Source: Paramarasmius palmivorus (lineage: Eukaryota; Basidiomycota; Agaricomycetes; Agaricales; Marasmiaceae). Taken from it: a stretch of DNA of 64,000 bases. Below the pieces are notes generated by a model that had not been told where the DNA came from, did not search any database, and worked only from the letters and a program-made list of their open reading frames with translations. Numbering within the stretch: position 1 is the stretch's first letter; every line of letters starts with the position of its first letter. The stretch is from the NCBI GenBank assembly GCA_037176845.1, contig JAYKXP010000115.1, positions 94,799 through 158,798 of the forward strand. Reading direction: 5' to 3'. Positions 12,780-24,118 of this stretch are shown here, one piece after another. The position numbers were made by a program, and so were the translations under genes.

Positions 12780-13963
12780 TTATTCCATATCCATGGCCGC
12801 ATTAACAATGTGAAACGCCGTATATTCCCTGTACAGTGTAGTGAGTTATTGGGATCATGACCGCCGTATACAAACATACCCTTGAATGTCGATTTGGGAC
12901 TTGATGGTCGAAATATCATCGCGATCGGAGCCCAACACCGTTAATAAACGATGTTCTAAGTCTGGTGTAAAAGAAAACATGGCCCAACTCAACATGGTGA
13001 TACGGTTGATACTGGTCTGAATCCCCTCGATTTGACATATGACGGATTGAATGGTACGGACTAGCTGAATTTTCGTGGCCGACCTAAATTTGCGTAAAGA
13101 TTCGGCGAGGACAAAATGAACATGACCCAGATTGAATCGAATGGTAGGAGTAGCCCTAGCCATGTTGCCATGACCTGCACGCAGCAGAAGTTCGCCAAGT
13201 TCAACTTCTTGGTCGTGCGCCTGCCGAGTTAAACTGCTGATCTCCACTACTCCAGGTGTTAAATCAACAGATTTGGGAAGAATGGGGGTAGGAACGCACA
13301 TCTCATAGACTCGTTTTCTACCAACAACCGAACGTTATCACTCGCTACCTCCCTCCAACGCCCATTTATTTGATCCAAGGTCTGGCGAAGCCCAGCCGAC
13401 TCCGACTTTGACACCTCGATCTCCGAATGAATTTGGTTCACATAACTAAGGAAGAAAATATCAGCAGGTACATGCTAAGGATTAGGATGGAACACATTTA
13501 CCGGATTTGCTGTTGGGCCGTGTCCTCGAGCTCAGTAACACGGCTGAGGAAGAAAAAAAGGAGTCAGCACAGCCCCATCACAGTGCCATGACAATGAGTG
13601 ATGACTCATATATTCATACTTGTTCAGAGACGCAATCGTTTCCTCCTTCCCTTTCAACTGCTCCTTCAACTCCCGAATCTGCTTCTCAAGCATCGATATT
13701 TTGGCTTTATCGCGGAGGCTCTCCGCGGTCCATCCGAAGTCAGCAACCCTTGCATCACGTTCCTCGTCTTTCGATATCCTAATCGCGTCAATATTCAGGA
13801 ATCGGAACACTTCAGGAGAATACGCCCATGCTTACTCGGGTAACCCAGAAGAACCAGTCTGAGTAGCTGGGTAAGCTATTATCGTTTCTTTAGCACTCTT
13901 CAATCCAATAATGGAAGCCTTAGCTTTTACAGCAGCAGTCACGGAGGCACGCCGAGGAGACAT
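12780..13963 (-). CDS. antisense spliced coiled-coil gene carried by gypsy-1
   Basis: On the strand opposite to gag-pol, ATG at 13963 opens a six-exon model ending in TAA at 12780 (291 codons): 13963-13836, 13778-13620, 13543-13502, 13445-13302, 13233-12880, 12828-12780. Every junction is phase 2. All introns are GT-AG except the fourth, whose donor reads AT (13301), so this copy may be mutated. Exons 2-4 predict a coiled coil (MLEKQIRELKEQLKGKEET). Exon 5 holds GNMARATP and LTVLGSDRDDIST, which pair with GNMARISP and VATLGSSRLDIP in the gypsy-2 gene at the same place. No known family recognised. The final exon is the least certain part. Confidence 0.6.
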
Positions 13964-14331
13964 AGTTGGAATATCGAGTATACTAAGAGATGTAGAAGTC
14001 GAGAGAAGCACTAGAAGACTATAGCAATCCTATTCCTCCCAAAATCCCCTTTATATCGCCACCACCATCACAAACACTGTACTACCTCCTCGGAACACCT
14101 TTCACACCGCTAACATGACCACTACCATCAGCAACCACACTCGTTCACCCATCTCCTTCACGAAATCACCACGAGGCCATTACGGGTCTACATATTTATC
14201 GTAGAAACATCCAATACTCTCTCACCTCTTGACATCCAACACTCAAACATGAGGCTGCAATGACCCTACGACGGACACGGACTAGGTTGCGGAAGGATCC
14301 AGGACACCCTAGCCTTCGAAGGCTCAGGCCT

Positions 14332-14344
14332 AAGGAGGGGGAAA
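14332..14344 (+). other. polypurine tract of gypsy-1
   Basis: AAGGAGGGGGAAA lies directly upstream of the 3' LTR, where plus-strand DNA synthesis is primed during reverse transcription. Confidence 0.85.
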
Positions 14345-14781
14345 TGTTAGGATTTATCCCAACAAGAAACATCTCTTCGACAAACACCATATCATATCTA
14401 CGTCGACCACCTCACCATTTAGCTATCCTTACATCAGGGCTGCACATACCGTACATCATTCCTTATCCGCTCCCCCATCCATCCCCGCAATCCCATGTGA
14501 TCGTGTTAACTGTAATTATCCCGAAGGTTCTAGAAATCCTTCAGTTCCATATATTTACTTGCTCATTACTTGTTCAAAAGCCATTCTCGGTATTTTACAA
14601 GTGTACCTACATACACAACTATCTACGAAATACTGATATCTTCCTTCTCTCTCAATCTAACCTGAGTGATTAACTGCGTGAATTGACATCTGCTTAGCGG
14701 CTTTCTGAGTTCTACACAAATTGAACATTACTCATCTAACCATCTTTAACCTCGCGTACACAATTTAGGTCGATCCTAACA
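14345..14781 (+). repeat. 3' LTR of gypsy-1
   Basis: 437 bp, the same length as the 5' LTR, starting TGTTAGGATT and ending GATCCTAACA. It keeps the C/G state at the three sites where the copies differ. Followed directly by CACAC. Confidence 0.93.
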
Positions 14782-14786
14782 CACAC

Positions 14787-17012
14787 CTGAAAAGATAAGC
14801 AAAACACCCACCTTTCACACTGTCATGGATGCCATCCATAGTTCTCATCTGTATCAACGCAACATCAAACCTTCCGGGTATAACATGCCCATACTTGTCC
14901 CTCTTCTCTGGCTCCGCATGAATTGAATCGACAATGTATTTGGGAGCTCGAGTGATGCTATATGGATCACACTCGGTGAACTTGATGCGATGAAATACAT
15001 TTACCTTGTAGAAAGGTACATATGCTAGTACGCCCCTGGTGGCATTCTGAAGGGCAGCTGTATTCAAGCGAGTTCCGGGACTACGGGCTTGGGCAATATA
15101 CTCTCCAAGAGTATAGAGAAAGTCCTTGGCACCATATTCCTCTACTAGCTGCGAGAATGTGACACCATTCCTGGAAGCATGGCGTGCCATTTTGAGTTCC
15201 CTGTGAGGGACAAGAACTGGCGGATGTTTCATGGTGGAGGATGAAATTGTTGAGAAAGTGGGTGCAGCGCCGGTGGACAGCCGGCGGCGAATGAAACGAT
15301 CATGGCCCATGATCTGCTCTTTATGTTCGAGCCAAACTGTCATTTGTGAGTACTCATCTTTGTGATTGGTCGCAGAGTAAGCATCTTTGGTCGTGTCAAT
15401 ATGGAGTCGTTTGGTATACTCGGTGCTGTAGTTGTCGGTAGTGCCATAGCGTTCAATAAACATGTGATAGTGGCTACATGCATGAAGTTTGGGCAGATTG
15501 AAGTTATTGCTTATACCGAGGTCGACGAATATCTGTTTGTTGTCATGGAAGCAGCGAAGGGCATTCTCAAGGCTGCCTAACATCTCTGTGGAGTGAACTG
15601 GGTATTGAGCCAGATATAGGAAGTCAAGCATTGCACGAACAGCTCGGATGAGTCACTGAGAGGACTGCCCATTAGGAAGAGGTATATCAATGATAATGCC
15701 AAGTATGAACTGGCATATTTGAGCATGTTCGGTGCCAGTGATACGGGATAGGTGAGATATACCACCAAGGAAAAGGTGTATTTGATGATTTGGTGGAAGA
15801 CGGCGACATCGAGCGTCAATCTCCTGTGGACCAAACAGCTGTTTAAGCCATGAGATGACGTGTTTGACGACACCTTGCAACAATTGATGCAAGATATCTG
15901 GGGTGATGGAAAGGAAGATATTTGTGTGCTGGAGGTTGCGCCAGAAGATATTCTGGATGGGTTTGAGCCCGACCGTGTGGCAGGACTCATAAAATGTACT
16001 GTATCCTTGGTCAACAGACTTTAGTGCACTGAGGACGGAAGGAAGATCGTGAGGTACGCATCCAGCATCAAGATCACCCAATGTGTCCTTCGCAATAACC
16101 CCAACGGGGCATTCATTATTCTTCAAAGCGGAGACCAATAGCTGCTTGGGGTAGTCGCCGACAAATGCACCATAAACAGGATGTCCACAATGTACAGTGC
16201 CATTGCCGCTCACAAGATTGATGCCCTTATTAGAGGCAGAGACCGCACAAAGGACATGCATGTGTGAAATAGGTTGGCGAGGACACAACAACGGCTAGCT
16301 TTAACCTTGATATGGGAGAGCTTTGTGGTGGGGAGATAGGCTATGAGGATCTGCCCTTGGCGCGAAGGCTTGCAACATATAGATTTCGGAAGATTTCCAA
16401 TTGTAAGGTAGATGGATTATGCTTGTTTATTCCGAAACAGTGTTACTTGGGTTTTATCTGATGAAATGATTATTGGTACTACTGTTGCTCCTGGATGCTG
16501 CCATTCAAACTCAACCTGAGGACATCCAATGGTCATGAGCAAGTTAGCTTAGCAAAGAAGAACACGACGTACCTGAGTATCCCACCACCAATTTCCGGTA
16601 TGCATATCGTGATATAGCCAAACATTTTTGGTACTGTCCTTGTAGTGTCTCTCTGGTGCGAAGACCAGGTATGGTGTGAACTCTGGGTCAGCCCAAAGAG
16701 CTCGTATACATTCAAGGAATAATTCGGTTGAGTTCGATTGCTGATGAGTAGGAGAGACCAAGAGCTGCTGAGAGCTGAATTGAGCATGTGAGCGCAATGA
16801 CCTTGACATGGGAATCTGATTAACGTACTTACCCCCTCAATCTGCAACAATTCAGTGACCGCTGTTGAACCCGGACCTTGGCCCACCGTGCAACCTCCCA
16901 GTCCATCCTCGATACGAACAGAGCATATGGATTGTCGCTCGAGCCCACAATTACCTGTGAGTATCGTTGATCTGTGTTTCGTTTGTGCTGATGAACGGGT
17001 GCACCTGCTAGT
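14787..17012 (-). pseudogene. Plavaka transposase, core region
   Basis: Minus-strand exons carry blocks typical of Plavaka transposases: RMDWEVARWAK (about 16900), ECIRALWADPEFTPYLVFAP and YHDMHTGNWWWDTQ (about 16700-16570), then a long frame 16291-14787 with HLLQGVVKHVISWL-like, LDFLYLAQYPVHS, FNLPKLHACSHY and ERYGTTDNYSTEYTKRLHID blocks. The protein would cut and join the transposon ends. Two lesions are visible: a TGA at 15653 where the frame otherwise continues, and a loss of a few bases near 16875 that breaks the frame between WARWAK and GPGSTAV. Copia-A cuts off its N-terminal exon and gypsy-1 its tail. Introns are present, so exact exon borders were not fixed. Confidence 0.85.
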
Positions 17013-17377
17013 TGTTGGAATTCTAAATATAGATATCACTAGACAAGTTATTTTCCACTTTATTCCGCCTATGCCACAATTACTAAGAAAGCAGATATAC
17101 ATAGAACAGTAGCTTTGACCCACTTGTACCACCATTTACTGACAGTTACTGACACTGACTGTGCAGTTATTTCTAGTTCACTTAGTATCTATTATCGTAC
17201 CTTTAGGATTATATTTCATCCTCACTCATGTATAAAAGCTAGACAGAAAACCCTACAATAACATAGACTTGGTTTTAATCATCTTGTGTTCTCTCAACTC
17301 CTCTGGTCATCAGCTATCGTTTATATCGCGCTTTCTGCGCTATCACTGCTAACAGAGTTCAATCTAAAACTCTGACA
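17013..17377 (+). repeat. 5' LTR of copia-A
   Basis: 365 bp, TGTTGGAATTC...AACTCTGACA. Its 3' end contains the inverted motif CAGAGTT and AACTCTG around an 8-base loop. A TATA-like TATAAAA at 17231-17237 probably sets transcription start. Confidence 0.93.
17231..17237 (+). promoter_or_regulatory. TATA-like box in copia-A 5' LTR
   Basis: TATAAAA, about 147 bp before the LTR end. The same box appears at 20115 in the 3' LTR and at 51450 and 55472 in copia-B, so it is kept between diverged copies. Confidence 0.55.
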
Positions 17378-17390
17378 GGTTATGGGCCCC
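17378..17390 (+). other. primer binding site of copia-A (half-tRNA type)
   Basis: GGTTATGGGCCCC follows the LTR without a gap. It complements the anticodon stem-loop of initiator tRNA-Met (CAU anticodon), the mode known for Drosophila copia and yeast Ty5, where a cleaved half tRNA primes synthesis. The identical site follows the copia-B LTR at 51588. Confidence 0.75.
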
Positions 17391-17560
17391 GGTCTATAAA
17401 CCTTAGCCGAACCAGAGTAATACCGATTTCATATTGGTATAGTGGCGAGTTTGGGACGCCGTAATATCCCCAAGGAACAAGAACCAAGATTGTATATCGA
17501 TTGGCGAGCAGGGACGCCGGAATATCCCCTACCCAAAGCAAAGGACTATTGGACTAGTGT

Positions 17561-19870
17561 ATGTCCGATAGAGGTAGCCGTTATCAATCCAGAAGCGGTA
17601 CCCCAGTATCAGGAACGTTCAACCCAGAACAAATATTACGAGGATCTAGGAACCCTAGCAGGAATCCTAGCAGGACACCTACACCAGTAGGAAGTAGAAC
17701 AGGCAGTCCATTGGGACAGCGACAGATTATTCCCACCAGCGGGAACATCAGCTTCACAGGAAGAAACTGTTGAAGAAGAGATCAAACTTGCTGAAGAGTT
17801 TGATCAGGAAACCGAACTTGCTGAAGAGTTCAAACAAGGATTAGGATTTGGTGAAGAATCCGATAAAGAAGAACAGGACCTAGAAAAGGAACAAGAGCAG
17901 GATAAAGAAGACTCAGAACAGGAATCAGAAGCTGATACTGATAAACCTGTATCTGACGAAGACAAAGGAACACCTGACGAAGAGAAGGACGATCAACCAG
18001 AATTGCCCAGCATAGGTCCCAAACCCAAACCGAGAACACCATCTCCCAAGAGACCACCAAAGGAAGAATCATTTGATTCAGACGAAGAAGAAGACAACAT
18101 GTCTAAAGCAGTCAAAGCATTTAACGACTGTACCAAGTTAAAGGACGATGGTTCAAATTGGGGCATGTGGGCAATGCGTGTAGAACTCGCAGCAAAGTCG
18201 ATAGGGTATGGGAAATACCTGACTACTGCAGAAAAAGGAGACGCAGATGCCAACCTCATGAACGCAATTGTTGGAAAATTGCCGGACACCATACTTCAAA
18301 GATATCGAAATGCGGAAACATCACAAGCATTATGGACAGGATTAAAGAAGGATTACGACACAAAGAATCCTTTGACAGAAGCACACCTGGAACGCAAGCT
18401 ATACAATCTATCTTGCAACGACGTTGGCAAAGTCAATGAACATATTGACGAACTCCTCAATATCCGAAACGAACTCACATCACGAAACATCACTATTTCG
18501 GATGATCAGTTCAAGAATGCATTAATTGCATCAGTTCCCCAATCATTGAATTCAACAATCACAGCTGTCATGACTGTATACAGTGAATCAAACAAGGATT
18601 TAACTGTTGACAAGCTGATTGCTGCTATTCGAGCTCAAGCAAATGGACAAGCAATGCGCCGAGGAAAAGTCAGGAAAGAGGAAGCCAATTATTCCCGAGA
18701 TCATTCCAATAATAGAGGCCGAGGATTTAATAGCCGAGGAAGAGGCCGGAGATTTAATGATCGTCAGGGTGGAGATAGAGATCACAAAGAGATCACATGT
18801 TTCAGATGCCAAGGAAAAGGGCATATTGCCGCAGGATGTCGTTCAAAGCCAAAATCCAGGAAATCAGATGATGAATCTGAGGATAAAGAGAAGTCCAAGC
18901 AAGCTAAAGATAGCCAATCATGGCGAAAAGGAAAAGAGAAGGCCAGCAGTACCAAGGAAAGTGCTGTTAAAGCATGTAGAAAAGAAATATGGGAAGAAGG
19001 CACATGGTTAGCCAGGGAAATAAGGGCAGTAGAAGAATTTGTGCCATCCAATGAATGGAATTTGAAGAAGAAGCCAAATCCGCGTCGACAGAGACAAACT
19101 GGAGCATATCCCAAGGAAAGGAAGAAACAGCATACATGGCCGTGGAAATGCACACCACAATGGCCACAATGGTCGATTTACAGACACCGATTGATAGCAA
19201 AGCGATCATATACAGAGAAAATCAAATGGATTCTCAACAACGCCATCAAGAAGGCTATACAGGACAACAGAAGAATCAACTACAGACAGCTACAGAGACC
19301 AAAGACCATGAAATTCATGGAGGACAGACATTCAAGGAGCACAATTGTTGCCAAATATGTCACCAATTTATCCAGCACATACTTATGGGGGAGAAATTGC
19401 ATCCAGAATGGCTGATGAAAGTCATAGGACAGAAGGATGAAACAAAGGAAATTACCCCAAGGGATGGAGAAATGGAACAGGAAAATGGAACAGACCAGAC
19501 ATTGGCACACAAGGAGAACAAGACAGATCCAGAAAGTCTTGAACCATTGCAGATATCACTCGTCGAGGGGGAGCACAAAAACTCGATCAACGACATTTCA
19601 GAACAAGTCGCCGAGATGAATCTCAATGCAGGAAACAGGTCACCAAAGGAAAAACAAGTTGGACCAAATAAACTTGTAAACGTCAATCCAACAGGAGAAT
19701 ATTCAGGAACGGTCAAAGAAGCGGAAGTGGAACCACCATATCACCAATACTACCACCGACAGAAGATTAAACACCGAGATCAACAGAACACAAAACATCG
19801 CCACCGGATCACACATAGGAATCACCGAACAGAACACGCGAACAAAGAATTAGAGTCAAACCCCGGATAA
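17561..19870 (+). pseudogene. gag: copia-A gag-like gene, frame-broken
   Basis: ATG 17561 starts the same N terminus as in copia-B (MSDRGSRYQSRSGTPVSG). About 360 bp present in copia-B are missing near 17728, which puts the start out of frame with the rest. The main frame (17730 to about 19060) has an acidic stretch, a capsid-like region of about 200 residues, and a CCHC knuckle CFRCQGKGHIAAGC at about 18799. A second shift near 19060 moves to the frame ending at 19870, which keeps a CQICHQF motif and the LVEGEHK tail also seen in copia-B. The protease block of copia-B is absent. The protein would bind RNA and form particles; enzymes must act in trans. Confidence 0.85.
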
Positions 19871-19883
19871 TTCCATCATCCAA

Positions 19884-19897
19884 GGTTTGAGGGGGAG
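19884..19897 (+). other. polypurine tract of copia-A
   Basis: GGTTTGAGGGGGAG directly before the 3' LTR; the identical tract precedes the copia-B 3' LTR at 55281. Confidence 0.8.
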
Positions 19898-20261
19898 TGT
19901 TGGAATTCTAAATATAGATGTCACTAGACAAGTCATTTTCACTTTATTCCGCCTATGCCACAATTACTAAGAAAGCAGATATACATAGAACAGTAGCTTT
20001 AACCCGCTTGTACCACCATTTACTGACAGTTACTGACACTGACTGTGCAGTTATTTCTAGTTCACTTAGTATCTATTATCGTACCTTTAGGATTATATTT
20101 CATCCTCACTCATGTATAAAAGCTAGACAGAAAACCCTACAATAACATAGACTTGGTTTTAATCATCTTGTGTTCTCTCAACTCCTCTGGTCATCAGCTA
20201 TCGTTTATATCGCGCTTTCTGCGCTATCACTGCTAACAGAGTTCAATCTAAAACTCTGACA
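19898..20261 (+). repeat. 3' LTR of copia-A
   Basis: 364 bp, nearly identical to the 5' LTR (transitions at GATRTC, GTYATT and in TTTRACCCRCTT, one base shorter in the C run). Followed directly by the duplicated CTAGT. Confidence 0.93.
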
Positions 20262-20787
20262 CTAGTATCTAAGGGAACTTCTCTACGACAATCTGTTCCC
20301 TTAGTCGTTCCTCAAAAGCCTGTCTGGAAGTGAAGGCATCTATCTCAGCTTCCGAGTCCAGCTCATCCACGTGGTACGGAACAGAAATCGGAGCAACTGG
20401 TGATGGTTCGTTCTCCGTAGTGGCCAATTCTTCATCTTCACCATCCCCTAAACCCAACTCTACCACTCCCTCTTCAATTCTACCAACATTGTCCTCAACC
20501 ATCCCGAAATCATCTGTATCATAATCATCACCGAAGTAATCTCCCTCGAATTTGGGTATTCCATCTTCGTCATCCGAGTCGCTCGAGAATTCCGGTATTT
20601 CACCTTCGTCGGTACTCATTCCATCTTCGTCATCCAAGTCACTCGAGTCAGAGTCAAGAGCCTCTGGAATGTATGATTGGAGTTGGTCATAGAGCTGTCG
20701 ACATGTGAGGTTTGGGCTATATTGGAGGTGCAGTTTGTATCCAGTGTAGGATGGTAGACGCGCGTTGCAAGCTGTACAGGTGAACAT
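20262..20787 (-). pseudogene. Plavaka transposase, N-terminal exon with zinc finger
   Basis: ATG at 20787 (MFTCTACNARL) opens a frame with a finger-like Cys/His pattern (CTAC...H...C, residues about 4-30) followed by a long acidic stretch rich in Asp, Glu and Ser, as at the start of Plavaka proteins. The frame ends at 20269, just before the copia-A insertion. The finger probably recognises the transposon ends. The TAG at 20269 may be intronic in the ancestral gene, because the next block lies beyond copia-A. Confidence 0.65.
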
Positions 20788-21006
20788 GGGTCAATGGAAT
20801 ACTGTAGTCGGCGATGTGGAACATGGCGACGGCTGCAGGTCCGGAGTTAGCGCAGAATGTTGTGGAATGTCGTGGAATGTTACTGAACGGCATCATTGGC
20901 ATAACCACGCTCCCTTCTTTCCTCAGCAACCACATTCCAGGCCTTATTTAACTTCTCGATATTCTACACTTCCCATTAACTACACCTTTCCTGCTGATAA
21001 TTTCTA

Positions 21007-23089
21007 ATGCCACCCAAATCAAATGTCAAGAGCTCCGCAAGGACAACGAAAGCCAAGGAGACTCACCGTCGTAACATTGAAAGACAGCGACAAGAGGAAC
21101 TGCAACGGGAGGAAGAGGTCAGGCAAAGTAGGGCCCAAGGAGGACACTTGGCAAAGAGAAAAGCTCCTGAAGGTGTGTATTCTCAAAAGTCTGTCATTTT
21201 CCTGTCGCTTACTGTGACATGTCTTGGCCACGAGCCACAGCCGCGAGAGTCATGGCACCAGTCATCAACTGATCCTCAGCATATCCCTGGGAAGTTCCGG
21301 TGGGGACGAGAAGCTCAACGAACAGTATGATATCCCTTAGTGTCCCATCAAACTCTGAACCATCAAAACAGGACGCTTTCCCTTCGGCTCAAGAGGATTT
21401 AGCCACAAATCTGGTACGTATATCTCGCCTCTATTGTTGCTCACAATTGCTAATTGGTTACTTGGCAAGACCAATACTGTACCTTCTATTCATGCACAAG
21501 GAACAGACAATATAATCGTGTAACTTGTCAACTCATTCTCTACTAGGTACCGCAACCTGCTCCCAGAATCACCAAGCCAACATGGAAGAGGAAACCAAAT
21601 GGCTTGCACCAGCAAGCGTTTGAGAACGAGGTAATTGGTTGCAATTTTACACATCTACAGAGGGCAATACTGATACACGTTCATCTTTATAGGCTCTGGT
21701 CTTGCTAGGGCATCCACATAACCCTAACAAGGATGCCGTCGACAAGGAATCAGGTATCAACAGATCTTGCCAAGTATCACATGCCAGAGTGAGTACCCTG
21801 TCAAGGTCATAACTCGTTTGTGCTCATTCTTCCCACATAGTCGTCTGAAATACATGTTTCCCTTGACAACAAGAGACCCAACAAGGTCACGCCTGGAACT
21901 GGAGGCCCAAATAGCAAGGGAATCACTGTTGTACAACAACCACCTGTGGAATGGGAGCCTCCTGCGCACCTGGTTCCTCACCCAGAAGGAGGCCGTTATA
22001 TAAGGATCAACAATCAGAATACCCGGGTCAGGTCAGTGATTCAGCGTGCTATGGATATTTCTGATCCCGAGATAGTTTTCTTGAACGCATATCCTGATCA
22101 CCGTGACATGATTGTGTCTACGCGTAACGCCCTGGTTCAAGCCGTACGTGAATACAAGAAACAATACCCAAGTGAAGGCTACGACAAGATCAAGAAAAGG
22201 ATTCAACATGATCGTGATTTCATGGAGAGAATGGGCGGCGTGGTATGGTTTGCTTGCCTATGATCCACATCCCTATGTACTGATCTGCTTGCAGGTCATT
22301 AATCGTTTCTCTAACACTCGCAGTCATGTCAAGAAGATTGCAGACACTTATGTCCTTGGATATGATCTTGGTAATCAGGGCAACAGTACAGACATCCGAG
22401 CTCAAGTAAAGACACTTCTGGATGCCGACAGCTACTGTTATCCTGGAACCTGGGAAGTTCTCCCTAACTATGTGAGTACAGATTATTCTCTTAGATCACC
22501 TTCCTCGCGGAACGTTGGACTTCTACAGCAATACAAGAGGCACATGGATAGACACAAGCCGTATTTGGTGCAGCCCATCATTGCTACCATGCGCCACCTA
22601 TGCTCCGGATACAAAGCCGACCAACACCTGGACCAATTCGGTTCAAGTATGGAGACTTTACCTCAAGAAAAGGAGGTACCGCCAGGCCTGGTTGCTCTTG
22701 CAGCTACCGCAGTAAGTCCATATACAGCATGCATGCCGTTTACTCAACCTTTTACTTTAGATCTTTGCCTCCCTTTGTGACTGGCAAACTGGTACCCTAC
22801 AGCATGTAGTCTTCAACTCCGGAAATTACCATACCACTTTCAATGGCCACATGCAATATCTTGAAGGAGTCTGCGACAACTACCTGGGACAGTATCATTG
22901 AATGATGCACAAACTGTACTGTATGGTCTTGTAAGTGGCAACTAAATCATGTTAAAGGCGTTTATTGCTCACAGCCATCCTCCGATAGCATCAATTCAGC
23001 TCCTGAGTCAACTCGTGACTTTACCAATACCATGTCAGTGGAGGACGCGGGAGATCCGGGGTTTTATGCCTCAGACTAGTATAGTTTAG
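21007..23089 (+). pseudogene. DUF6532-like gene, multi-exon, one in-frame TGA
   Basis: ATG 21007 begins a basic, Arg/Lys/Glu-rich N terminus. Several short introns follow (donors at 21172, 21633 and 22471, for example). The recognisable part starts near 22027: SDPEIVFLNAYPDHRDMI, VREYKKQYPSEGYDKI, then LVALAATA, FASLCDWQTGTLQ and a final YHTTFNGHMQYLE block. This order resembles the DUF6532 domain common in Agaricomycetes, of unknown function. A TGA at 22899 interrupts QYH-MMHKLYC where Arg is likely. The end is placed at TAG 23087 after a probable last intron from 22929. It lies divergent to the Plavaka transposase and inside the candidate inverted repeats, so it may be cargo of that element. 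Confidence 0.6.
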
Positions 23090-23286
23090 ACTGGTAGAAA
23101 GTGTTTGCTATTAACAATGAAATCTTGGTACCTACACTGACCCCAATTGACTGTCAATTAATGTGTCGAATGGTGCCCAAATGCATGTAAATGAAGACTA
23201 TTTTTGGGCTAACTGACCGGCATTGACAGCAATTGACGGAGGGGGACTTCGAATTAGGTCTGTTTGGCGCTAAAACATCTAATCCT

Positions 23287-23364
23287 CTAAAGCATCTATT
23301 TATGACCCATTAGACCTCATTGAGCCTATTTTGCGCCAATTCACGATTTGGGTTTTTCCTGATG
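23287..23364 (-). repeat. candidate right terminal inverted repeat of Plavaka element
   Basis: Reverse complement of the 2958-3035 repeat, ending in TTTTTCCTGATG. It shares the AAATCGTGAATTGG-like core and diverges inward. See the left repeat for limits. Confidence 0.4.
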
Positions 23365-24118
23365 CAGCTCATTCGTTTGCCATCTAGGACTTCCATGATT
23401 AATGGCACACATGAGAGAAGGCGTCTCGAGATCACCTGCAAAAAAGCATTGAGGCTAGCATACTGAACACCTGGCACAACAGTACACACCTTCTCGCGTT
23501 ATATCACCTATCATAACATGGTTGAAGTCCAACATCCAGGTGCCTAATTACCTGCTCAGGATTCTGTGTAAACTTGGATAGCTGAAAAAACACGTGGCTG
23601 GTTGAAACATGATCATGATCGTGAATGCAGGGTCAAACATAGAGTACGATAAAACTCAGATATTGAGTCTTTCTGCGTCCTGCATGTAATCAAGGCTTGA
23701 CACCAGTGCCAAACTGCCGCAGTTCCGGATGCATATCTTGCTAGTTAGGCCATATTTCTAGTACGCTGAGGTAAAGTTTGGGTTTCTTTTCATGGTCAAA
23801 CGATGTCCCAGAGAGTAGAAAGTCGTGCCTGCGGAGTGACAAATGCACCAGCCTAAGGTTTGAAGAAAAACTCATGGGGAACGCACCTCTGTTAATCCCA
23901 CAACACATGCCTCAATCATTTTCTGAGGTCTTCTATATCATCCAAATGCTTTGAATCACCCCTGAGTCAGCTCAGACTTTGAATTTTGACATTGCCAGTT
24001 TGGCATCCCATCGATATTTCTACACAAATAAGTGCCCGATTATCTTCTTTCACGATTGAGTCGATACTCCGCCTCATATCTCAGCCAAACTGAAGAATAT
24101 CAATCCAAATTTTATTTC
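23365..24118. other. spacer, nothing recognised
   Basis: About 750 bp between the candidate Plavaka end and the DUF6589-like gene. No frame with a known motif and no repeat seen. The promoter of the downstream gene would lie here. Confidence 0.4.

Larger units (their letters stand above)
3517..14781 (+). mobile_element. gypsy-1, chromodomain Ty3/gypsy LTR retrotransposon (11,265 bp)
   Basis: Two 437-bp LTRs bound the element, with TG...CA ends and a CACAC target duplication. Between them lie a very long gag, a pol with protease, reverse transcriptase, RNase H, integrase and C-terminal chromodomain, then about 2 kb of extra sequence holding a nested MITE and an antisense intron-containing gene, then a polypurine tract. 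Pol is dead: eleven in-frame stops across gag and pol plus one frameshift. The LTRs differ at three positions by my count, so the insertion is fairly recent. It sits inside the Plavaka transposase and so is younger than that element. Confidence 0.93.
17013..20261 (+). mobile_element. copia-A, non-autonomous Ty1/copia element with gag only (3,249 bp)
   Basis: LTRs of 365 and 364 bp, a CTAGT target duplication (17008-17012 and 20262-20266), a primer site complementary to the anticodon arm of initiator tRNA-Met, and a polypurine tract. The 2.5-kb interior encodes only a gag-like protein with a CCHC knuckle. There is no protease, integrase, reverse transcriptase or RNase H, so any movement needs enzymes from elsewhere. 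The LTRs differ by about four transitions and one indel. It is a sister of copia-B at 51273. Confidence 0.9.
2958..23364 (-). mobile_element. Plavaka-type (KDZ superfamily) DNA transposon split by two LTR elements
   Basis: Three minus-strand blocks (20787-20262, 17012-14787, 3516-3037) read in order as N-terminal finger, core and C-terminal tail of a Plavaka transposase. They are separated exactly by gypsy-1 and copia-A, each with a perfect 5-bp target duplication. Removing both insertions leaves an element of about 5.9 kb if the inverted repeats at 2958 and 23364 are its ends. The transposase contains one in-frame TGA and a small deletion, so the copy is dead. The blocks are well supported; the outer limits are inference. 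Confidence 0.5.

Noticed and set aside
3517..14781. Classical RIP (CpA to TpA) as the cause of the stops
   Set aside because: CpA-directed change would give TAA and TAG from CAA and CAG codons. None was seen in these frames before a frameshift.
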